DNA of 7,049 bases, taken from positions 1 through 7,049 of the forward strand of contig CALZDE010000107.1 in the NCBI GenBank assembly GCA_945637225.1, read 5' to 3'. Shown here one piece after another: positions 1-3,925 of the stretch (within the stretch, counting starts at the first letter, position 1; the number at the start of each line of letters is the position of its first letter). The stretch comes from an uncultured Selenomonadaceae bacterium. Its GTDB lineage: Bacteria > Bacillota > Negativicutes > Selenomonadales > Selenomonadaceae. A model generated the notes under the pieces. The model saw nothing but the letters and a program-made list of their open reading frames with translations, did not search any database and was not told where the DNA came from. A program made the translations under genes and the position numbers.

Positions 1-154
1 TTTGCATATAGGAACCATTTGTATCTTCCAAGCCATCATATTCTTTGATTTTTTCCTGCAATTCCTTAATTTTGCTATTCAAAACGGTGATTTCGCTGCA
101 AATAATATCAGCCAGAGTGGCTGCACCTAATTTTTCAAGCTCTTTTTTATCCAT
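1..154 (-). CDS. 5' part of a small coiled-coil protein gene (runs off the window)
   Basis: Not recognised. The frame opens at ATG 154-152 and encodes 51 codons before the window edge, starting MDKKELEKLGAATLADIICS. The sequence is rich in Lys, Glu, Ile and Leu, with a heptad-like stretch (about residues 21-40, SEITVLNSKIKELQEKIKEY) that suggests a short coiled coil. No membrane segment or signal peptide is seen. The start is supported by an AAAGGAG ribosome binding site about 11 bases upstream and by a good minus-strand promoter at 194-222. If the window is a circular molecule, the frame continues across the 1/7049 junction for 12 more codons and stops with TAA at 7014-7012, giving 63 residues and overlapping the radC Shine-Dalgarno. 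That would make this gene and radC an operon. Function is unknown. Confidence 0.6.
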   Translation of the reverse strand, partial: MDKKELEKLGAATLADIICSEITVLNSKIKELQEKIKEYDGLEDTNGSYMQ

Positions 155-193
155 ACCGATATACACTCCTTTCGTGGGTGTCTACTAATGATA

Positions 194-222
194 ATTATGC
201 CATAATACTATGTTTTTGTGAA
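194..222 (-). promoter_or_regulatory. Promoter for the minus-strand small coiled-coil gene
   Basis: On the minus strand TTCACA (222-217) is separated by 17 bases from CATAAT (199-194), each one mismatch from the sigma-A consensus, and TGG just before the -10 adds an extended -10. Predicted start is near 187, about 33 bases before the ATG at 154. Confidence 0.55.
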
Positions 223-240
223 GCTTTCTCCGTGTTATAC

Positions 241-269
241 TTTACTCACCTTTATAATCGTGCTATAAT
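241..269 (+). promoter_or_regulatory. Promoter of the antitoxin small RNA
   Basis: TTTACT (241-246), 17 bases, then a perfect TATAAT (264-269) that also carries the extended -10 TGC. Predicted start is near 276, two bases before the 15-bp direct repeat. No plus-strand open frame with a ribosome binding site follows before the terminator at 331-359, so the product should be a short untranslated RNA. This appears to be the strongest plus-strand promoter in the window, as expected for an antitoxin RNA. Confidence 0.7.
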
Positions 270-277
270 AGATGTGC

Positions 278-292
278 AAAGCGATTAGCGGA
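278..292 (+). repeat. Direct repeat, antitoxin-RNA copy
   Basis: AAAGCGATTAGCGGA, identical over 15 bases to 444-458 in the same orientation. It lies in the first 17 nt of the predicted antitoxin RNA. Because the toxin is read from the other strand, this copy is complementary to the toxin message. Confidence 0.85.
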
Positions 293-330
293 GCTCGTCT
301 GAGCGCACGCTTTTAACTGGACAAAGAAAA

Positions 331-359
331 CCCCGGGAGCGGCAACTCCCGGGGTTTTT
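331..359. terminator. Shared bidirectional terminator of the toxin and antitoxin RNAs
   Basis: Perfect 9-bp GC-rich stem CCCCGGGAG (331-339) / CTCCCGGGG (346-354) with a 6-nt loop. On the plus strand it is followed by TTTTTG. On the minus strand the same hairpin is followed by TTTTCTTTGT. It therefore ends both convergent transcripts, and the two RNAs are fully complementary across it, including the loops. Confidence 0.88.
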
Positions 360-379
360 GTATGCTGGCTGTGAACTTA

Positions 380-466
380 TCACTGGCCGTCCAGCCATTT
401 GCAGATGTAGTGGACAGCTACCCCTGCTACGACGGCCACCGCTAAAGCGATTAGCGGATCATTCAT
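380..466 (-). CDS. Fst/Ldr-like hydrophobic peptide toxin, 28 aa
   Basis: A 28-codon gene opening MNDPL, followed by a hydrophobic stretch (IALAVAVVAGVAVHYI, about residues 6-21) and a short polar tail ending CKWLDGQ. That is the build of Fst/Ldr-family type I toxins: one membrane-spanning helix and a charged C-terminal end containing a WLD/LD motif. Known Fst acts at the inner face of the membrane and disturbs envelope and nucleoid organisation; here the activity is inferred. The ATG at 466 has a strong AAGGAGG eight bases upstream, and an extended -10 promoter lies at 517-509. The gene converges on an antisense small RNA, shares its terminator, and carries the 15-bp direct repeat across codons 3-9. 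The likely role is post-segregational killing that stabilises the plasmid. It is too short for standard gene calling. The RNA arrangement makes the call much stronger than the peptide alone would. Confidence 0.75.
   Translation of the reverse strand: MNDPLIALAVAVVAGVAVHYICKWLDGQ
444..458 (+). repeat. Direct repeat, toxin-gene copy
   Basis: The second exact copy of AAAGCGATTAGCGGA, inside the toxin gene. On the toxin mRNA it reads as the complement and covers codons 3-9, directly after the start codon, so pairing with the antitoxin RNA would block initiation. Confidence 0.85.
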
Positions 467-477
467 CCTGCGCACCT

Positions 478-493
478 CCTTCCTGCTGGAAAG
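478..493 (-). promoter_or_regulatory. Leader hairpin overlapping the toxin Shine-Dalgarno
   Basis: On the minus strand CUUUCC-AGCA-GGAAGG forms a 6-bp stem (one U-G pair) with a 4-nt loop. Its 3' arm overlaps the 5' half of the toxin Shine-Dalgarno. In the known fst mRNA a leader helix lowers toxin translation in cis; this hairpin could do the same. Confidence 0.5.
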
Positions 494-508
494 AGTCACA
501 GCATCACT

Positions 509-517
509 ATTATAGCA
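509..517 (-). promoter_or_regulatory. Extended -10 promoter of the toxin mRNA
   Basis: TGCTATAAT read on the minus strand (517-509), the same extended -10 as the antitoxin promoter. No good -35 is seen; the base at the right distance begins GTGTGC. Predicted start near 502-504 gives a leader of about 36-38 nt and a message of about 180 nt ending at the shared terminator. Confidence 0.6.
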
Positions 518-545
518 TAAGTTGTTGTTGCGCACACTTAGTATT

Positions 546-825
546 TTCTGTATCATGATACAGAATTTATATCATGCAGCCGTTTTGCTTATCGTTGCAC
601 CAGCAATTAGCTGTAGCATGATACAGGCGATTGGCTTTGAAGCATTTTCCTGTCCTACATTCTCTACATTTCTTATGTATCATGATACAAATACTGCCTG
701 TGCATCAGCTTCGTATTCATGCCACAGTACTTATTATGTAGCATGATACAGAAAAGTGTTCGCGCGCCCCCACTTTTCTTCTTGACAAACCCTCCCTTGT
801 AGCATTATATTTGTAGCAAGATACA
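546..825. repeat. Phased array of TGTATCATGATACA palindromes (operator or centromere candidate)
   Basis: The 383 bases between the toxin start and the gene at 850 contain no convincing gene but hold a regular array of a 14-bp palindrome. Copies lie at 549-562 (perfect, and the palindrome extends to 546-565), 612-625 (TGTAGCATGATACA), 676-689 (perfect), 737-750 (TGTAGCATGATACA), 798-811 (only the left half conserved) and 812-825 (TGTAGCAAGATACA). Start-to-start distances are 63, 64, 61, 61 and 14 bases, so the first four sites sit about six helical turns apart on one face of the DNA. A half site is also seen near 568-576. The last two copies overlap the promoter of the 850 gene, so at least these look like operators. 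The distal copies suggest cooperative looping or a partition site. The binding protein is unknown; the HTH protein encoded immediately downstream is the obvious candidate. Confidence 0.8.
782..811 (+). promoter_or_regulatory. Promoter of the HTH protein gene, overlapped by palindrome sites
   Basis: A perfect -35 TTGACA (782-787) is followed by TTATAT at 17 bases or TATATT at 18 bases (805-811). Palindrome copies at 798-811 and 812-825 cover the -10 and the predicted start near 817, so a bound protein should repress transcription. Confidence 0.65.
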
Positions 826-849
826 AATAATTCGTGGAGGTGCTTTACC

Positions 850-1869
850 GTGGATATTTTTGATGTCGAGCGTGAGCTTTCTATCCTAATTGATACTGAT
901 AAAAAAGCATGGGTCCAAATGTACCTCCTGCTGGATAAAGTTGAGCAGGAAAAACTATGGAAATCCACCCACAACCGATTTGGAGCATGGCTATCTCATT
1001 ACGCCAAAAAAAAGAACATCAACGAATCACTGCTCTGGCACCGTAGGCAAGCTGGCCGTTTTTATTCTAAGTTTGCTGAGCGAGCAGCTTTACAGCATCA
1101 CGATGTTACTAAAATTGAAGAAATCAATATCCCTCCTGACAGCTTAAATATTGCTGAGCGTATTGCTGCCAAGGATGACGCTGTCGCTGATGAGCTTATT
1201 GGTAAACTTCTTAATAACGAAATTACTCGTCAGGAGCTGCTGTCCGTCTGGGGTCGTGTTAAAGCGGATGCCAAGGCCAAAAAGGCACAGGAGCAATTTG
1301 AAGCTATCCCTTATCGTTCTTCTTCTCCTGAGGTCAGAAAGGTTGAGGCTAGGGATATTATCATGCTGCTAAGCAAACCTGATTGGCTTCCTGCTAGCAT
1401 GAAAAATACACTTTTAACCATAGATGATGGCGAGAATTATCTTAAAAAGGAGAAAAGGTTTGGCTGCACGTATAGGACTGCATCCCAATTCCCTGTAAGG
1501 CATTCTGGCTTAACTTCCCCATATTTTTTAGACCTTGTTGTTCTGGAAAATTTTTCTGTCGGTTTTGACGACAAAATTTACAAAACGCACATCCATTCAA
1601 TTAAAGTTATCACTTCCCCTGAGGGCTTAGATAGCAAAAATTTTTTGATTAATTATCCTCTATTCAGTGATTACACATGGTTAGCTGTTCCAGAAGATTT
1701 GGCCGAAGCTGCTTCTGAATTTGCACCTGAATGGCTTGGTGTTATTTCTATCTGCAATGATAGAAAAACTGTTAATATAGTTAAAGAAGCACGAGGCTTT
1801 GAACAATATAACGTCAGAGCTAAGCTTCAAGTTATGTCTACTTTTATGATTCAGTATAAGTACCAATAA
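850..1869 (+). CDS. Predicted HTH DNA-binding protein with degenerate PD-(D/E)XK-like C-terminal domain
   Basis: 339 residues starting at GTG, chosen because GGAGG ends 9 bases upstream and the promoter and operators lie just before it. Residues about 20-80 contain a helix-turn-helix-like segment (AKKKNINESLLWHRRQAGRF, 52-71). Residues about 105-150 are helical and charged. The C-terminal part (about 220-315) resembles the MmcB-like/PD-(D/E)XK nuclease fold: a strand with Asp228 (YFLDLVV), a second strand with Ser-Ile-Lys (250-252), then SDYTWLAVPEDL (273-284), similar to the AVPE motif of that group. In active members the second strand carries Glu-x-Lys; Ser replaces Glu here, so catalysis is doubtful. 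Its position behind an operator array and ahead of the partition genes suggests an autoregulated plasmid control or partition-accessory protein. No terminator is seen before parA. The fold assignment is from motif memory, not a search. Confidence 0.6.
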   Translation: MDIFDVERELSILIDTDKKAWVQMYLLLDKVEQEKLWKSTHNRFGAWLSHYAKKKNINESLLWHRRQAGRFYSKFAERAALQHHDVTKIEEINIPPDSLNIAERIAAKDDAVADELIGKLLNNEITRQELLSVWGRVKADAKAKKAQEQFEAIPYRSSSPEVRKVEARDIIMLLSKPDWLPASMKNTLLTIDDGENYLKKEKRFGCTYRTASQFPVRHSGLTSPYFLDLVVLENFSVGFDDKIYKTHIHSIKVITSPEGLDSKNFLINYPLFSDYTWLAVPEDLAEAASEFAPEWLGVISICNDRKTVNIVKEARGFEQYNVRAKLQVMSTFMIQYKYQ

Positions 1870-1899
1870 CCGCTTAACCATCAGTATTTCAGCCATTAC

Positions 1900-1958
1900 T
1901 ACACAACAAAGTTACACAACTTTAATACACAATCTCAATACACATACACAATACACAT
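1900..1958 (+). repeat. TACACA repeat array upstream of parA
   Basis: Six TACACA(A/T) units begin at 1900, 1913, 1926, 1939, 1945 and 1952, that is at steps of 13, 13, 13, 6 and 7 bases. The last 46 bases (1913-1958) match 3128-3173 at 44 of 46 positions. The array ends 14 bases before the parA -35, which suits an operator and/or centromere bound by the ribbon-helix-helix partner encoded after parA. Confidence 0.75.
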
Positions 1959-1972
1959 GCTAATTATATATG

Positions 1973-2001
1973 TTGATTCAGCATCTTCATTGTGCTACAA
2001 T
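1973..2001 (+). promoter_or_regulatory. parA promoter
   Basis: TTGATT (1973-1978), 17 bases, TACAAT (1996-2001) with an extended -10 TGC. Predicted start near 2008, giving a leader of about 40 nt. The TACACA array lies immediately upstream and an inverted repeat lies on the start. Confidence 0.65.
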
Positions 2002-2002
2002 A

Positions 2003-2023
2003 ATGAGTAAGCATAATACTCAT
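2003..2023. repeat. Inverted repeat at the parA transcription start
   Basis: ATGAGTA (2003-2009) and TACTCAT (2017-2023) form a perfect 7-bp inverted repeat with a 7-base spacer, spanning the predicted transcription start. It could be an operator or a leader hairpin; the sequence does not say which. Confidence 0.45.
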
Positions 2024-2047
2024 CATCATTCAGTAGGAGGCATACAC

Positions 2048-2809
2048 ATGATTATTACAGTCACTAACCAAAAAGGTGGCGTAGCCAAATCTACTACCGT
2101 AGCTGCCCTATTAGCTGCGCTCACACAAAGAGGCTACAAGGCCCTTGCACTTGACTTAGACCCCCAATGTAATCTGTCGCTGATTACCAAAGCCAACATC
2201 AAAGGCGGTACTATGCTTTCAGTATTAGGGGAAGAGCAAAAGGCAGCCGATGTTATTCAACATACCAGCTTCGGTGATGTTATAGCATCTCACGCAGGCC
2301 TTGCTGGTGCTGATATCTGGCTCAAAGATATTGGCAAGGAATATAAGCTTAAAGAAGCTATAGAGCCGCTTCAAAGCAAGTATGACTATATTATTATTGA
2401 TACACCTCCTGCTCTTGGCATTCTCACCGTAAATGCCATGGTTGCAGCCGACTACGTGGTGATTCCTTCTCAGGCCGATATCCTGAGTATGCAGGGTATC
2501 ACATCTCTTACTGAATCAATTAAAGGCATTAAAAAATACTGCAATCCTAATTTGAAGATTGCTGGCATCCTGCTTACCAGATACAATGCCCGTAACATCC
2601 TTACGGCCAATATCACCGAAATGCTTAGGGAGCAGGCTCAGTCCATGGGCACCATCCTCTTTAAAAACACCATTAGGGAAGGTATTGCAGTTAAAGAATC
2701 CCAAATTAACCAGGTGCCTTTATTTGAGCACGCACCAAAGGCTAATCCGACTATTGATTATGAAAACTTTGTTGATGAGTTATTAGATATCGTAGGAAAA
2801 GGAGAGTAG
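2048..2809 (+). CDS. parA: ParA-type partition ATPase
   Basis: 253 residues, typical of the short (type Ib) ParA proteins that lack an N-terminal HTH. The deviant Walker A motif KGGVAKST is at residues 9-16 with both the signature Lys9 and Lys14; the A' motif LDLDPQ is at 35-40; Walker B YIIIDTPP is at 114-121. ParA dimers bind DNA nonspecifically with ATP and pull plasmid copies apart when a centromere-bound partner stimulates hydrolysis. The start at 2048 is chosen because AGGAGG ends seven bases upstream and the protein then begins MIITVTNQKGG, as in the family. A longer frame from 1970 would place its start upstream of the predicted transcription start and is rejected. The stop is five bases before the next gene, a ribbon-helix-helix protein that is the likely partner. 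Residues unique to a soj/MinD role are not seen. Confidence 0.93.
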   Translation: MIITVTNQKGGVAKSTTVAALLAALTQRGYKALALDLDPQCNLSLITKANIKGGTMLSVLGEEQKAADVIQHTSFGDVIASHAGLAGADIWLKDIGKEYKLKEAIEPLQSKYDYIIIDTPPALGILTVNAMVAADYVVIPSQADILSMQGITSLTESIKGIKKYCNPNLKIAGILLTRYNARNILTANITEMLREQAQSMGTILFKNTIREGIAVKESQINQVPLFEHAPKANPTIDYENFVDELLDIVGKGE

Positions 2810-2814
2810 GGGAC

Positions 2815-3108
2815 ATGACAGGAAAAAGCTTTAGCAATCCTCTTGGCAATTTTATTTCTTCCGAGCCCGTTGAGGCTCCTGATGTTCAATTCGTGGTAGA
2901 AAAGCAAAAACCGTCTACCGAAACTAGCGAACCCGTGCAAGCTGGCAAGATAGGTTTTCAATATTCTAACGAGAAAAAAGAAATCAAAAGTAAGAGAATA
3001 CAACTAGTTCTCACACCTTCTATGTATCAAAAATTGAAGCATAGAGCTAAGGCTGAAAAGGCCAGTGTAAACGACTTTATCTGCCAATTACTAGATAAAG
3101 TTCTGTAA
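2815..3108 (+). CDS. Ribbon-helix-helix partition partner (ParG/omega-like)
   Basis: 97 residues. The first ~58 are polar and probably disordered; the last ~38 fit a ribbon-helix-helix fold: beta strand RIQLVLTP (61-68), helix A (about 69-81, YQKLKHRAKAEK), a turn at AS, then helix B beginning VNDFICQLLDKVL. This matches the plan of small centromere-binding proteins such as ParG and omega, whose flexible N-terminus stimulates the partner ATPase. The gene starts five bases after the parA stop, with AAAGGAG inside the end of parA, so the two are translationally linked. The flanking TACACA arrays are the natural binding-site candidates, since RHH proteins bind tandem short repeats. Family membership is well supported; the partition role follows from context. 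Confidence 0.82.
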   Translation: MTGKSFSNPLGNFISSEPVEAPDVQFVVEKQKPSTETSEPVQAGKIGFQYSNEKKEIKSKRIQLVLTPSMYQKLKHRAKAEKASVNDFICQLLDKVL

Positions 3109-3113
3109 CTGTA

Positions 3114-3173
3114 TTGTGTATGAAACATACACAACTTTAATACACAACCTTAATACACATACACAATACACAT
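3114..3173 (+). repeat. Second TACACA repeat array, downstream of the partition genes
   Basis: Forward TACACA(A/T) units begin at 3128, 3141, 3154, 3160 and 3167 (steps 13, 13, 6, 7), with an inverted unit TTGTGTA at 3114-3120. Bases 3128-3173 repeat 1913-1958 with two differences. No clear promoter follows it, so a role as part of a centromere is as plausible as an operator for the gene at 3203. Confidence 0.75.
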
Positions 3174-3202
3174 CATTATTGTGTTGATAGGGGAATAGAA
3201 TT

Positions 3203-3601
3203 ATGGAAATATTAACACCTCAAATCTTGCAATCCTTAAAGCCCCAAATAACAGATTTTACCAAAGAATTACAAGCTCGTGATATCACTCGTCTGGATAG
3301 CGATGAACAATGTTCTCTTATCATAGAGGCTGCTAGCGCGCGCGGATGGACGTCTTCTGTAATAAAAACAGGCTTCTATGATACATCTTGCTCCCGTGAT
3401 AGGCTCATAGATATTTTTGAGATTTACATTAACGTTGGCTACGGCTGCTATGTCTCTGCTTACGTAAGTGATCCTAATACCGAATTACCTGATGCAGGTT
3501 GGAGCGAGCTTCCTCGGCTTGCCCAAAATAGCTTCATTGGCCAGCATCTTCACTACTACGCTCAGGCCAACCGCTATGACATAGTAAAGATGGAGGACTA
3601 G
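3203..3601 (+). CDS. Uncharacterised protein, 132 aa
   Basis: Not recognised. The frame is well formed: ATG 30 bases after the second TACACA array, an AGGGGA ribosome binding site about 8 bases upstream, and a stop overlapped by the next gene's Shine-Dalgarno region. The protein is soluble-looking, without signal or membrane segments. It has a helical acidic N-terminal half and an aromatic-rich centre (IFEIYINVGYGCYVSAYVSD, about 71-90) that looks like two adjacent beta strands, then a helical C-terminus rich in His and Tyr (IGQHLHYYAQANRY). It probably shares a transcript with parA and the RHH gene, since no terminator is seen between them. A plasmid-maintenance accessory role is only a guess from position. 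Confidence 0.7.
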   Translation: MEILTPQILQSLKPQITDFTKELQARDITRLDSDEQCSLIIEAASARGWTSSVIKTGFYDTSCSRDRLIDIFEIYINVGYGCYVSAYVSDPNTELPDAGWSELPRLAQNSFIGQHLHYYAQANRYDIVKMED

Positions 3602-3605
3602 CTTC

Positions 3606-3836
3606 ATGGATGATAGCGAGAATAAGCTAGCAGCTAAAAGAGGCGGTAGGCGAGAAGGAGCAGGCCGGAGGCCGACTGGCAGAAAAAAGGTTATGTTCTT
3701 TATCACTGAGGATGAAAAGTTATACCTGAAATCATGCTTAGAGGCCTATAGGGTGGCCGGAGGACCTACGCATGATGAGTTTGAGACCATTATTGAATCC
3801 AAAGGCCAGCAAATACTCCCCTTAGCAGGAGAATAA
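3606..3836 (+). CDS. Small basic predicted DNA-binding protein, 76 aa
   Basis: 76 residues with a glycine/arginine-rich start, KRGGRREGAGRRPTGRKK (11-28), followed by a strand-helix segment (VMFFITEDEKLYLKSCLEAY, 29-48). The GGxREGAGRxPxGRK sequence is common at the start of small plasmid and phage proteins whose next segment is ribbon-helix-helix-like, and RRPTGRK resembles an AT-hook. Minor-groove or operator DNA binding is therefore likely but unproved. Its GGAGG lies inside the last codons of the preceding gene, four bases separate the stop from this ATG, and translation is probably coupled. An intrinsic terminator follows five bases after the stop. Confidence 0.65.
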   Translation: MDDSENKLAAKRGGRREGAGRRPTGRKKVMFFITEDEKLYLKSCLEAYRVAGGPTHDEFETIIESKGQQILPLAGE

Positions 3837-3840
3837 AATT

Positions 3841-3875
3841 AGCCAGCAGATTCTTTTCTGCTGGCTTTGTTTCTT
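3841..3875. terminator. Intrinsic terminator between the convergent partition and rep operons
   Basis: Perfect 10-bp stem AGCCAGCAGA (3841-3850) / TCTGCTGGCT (3857-3866), 6-nt loop, then TTGTTTCTT on the plus strand. On the minus strand the hairpin is followed by AATTTTATT, so it may also stop transcripts leaving rep, whose stop codon is at 3926. Confidence 0.82.
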
Positions 3876-3925
3876 ATGGACGTATATTATCAATACAGTA
3901 TTTGGCACAACTTGGCGTGCTGATG

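Larger units (their letters stand above)
276..359 (+). ncRNA. Predicted antisense antitoxin RNA of an Fst/par-like type I system
   Basis: A promoter ending at 269 and an intrinsic terminator ending near 359 define an RNA of about 84 nt with no credible reading frame. Its 5' end contains AAAGCGATTAGCGGA (278-292), repeated exactly at 444-458, where the opposite strand encodes codons 3-9 of the small toxin. A second short block, GCGCAC (303-308), is repeated at 470-475 beside the toxin Shine-Dalgarno with nearly the same spacing (10 versus 11 bases). The RNA can therefore pair in trans with the toxin mRNA at both blocks and, through the shared terminator, along the whole hairpin. This is the architecture known for RNA II of the pAD1 par locus. 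Transcription and antitoxin function are inferred from layout. Confidence 0.7.

Noticed and set aside
358..558. Plus-strand 66-codon frame over the toxin gene
   Set aside because: It lies antisense to the toxin gene, begins in the terminator tail and has no ribosome binding site.
546..825. CRISPR array
   Set aside because: The repeat is only 14 bp and palindromic, unit lengths vary, copies are degenerate, the last two are adjacent, and no cas gene is present.
522..974. Open frames on both strands across the palindrome array (522-746 plus, 717-974 minus)
   Set aside because: They follow repeated operator DNA, lack ribosome binding sites, and the minus-strand one overlaps the well-supported gene at 850.
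1970..2047. Longer parA start adding 26 residues
   Set aside because: The extension includes the predicted promoter and leader, while the ATG at 2048 has an ideal ribosome site and gives the family's normal N-terminus.
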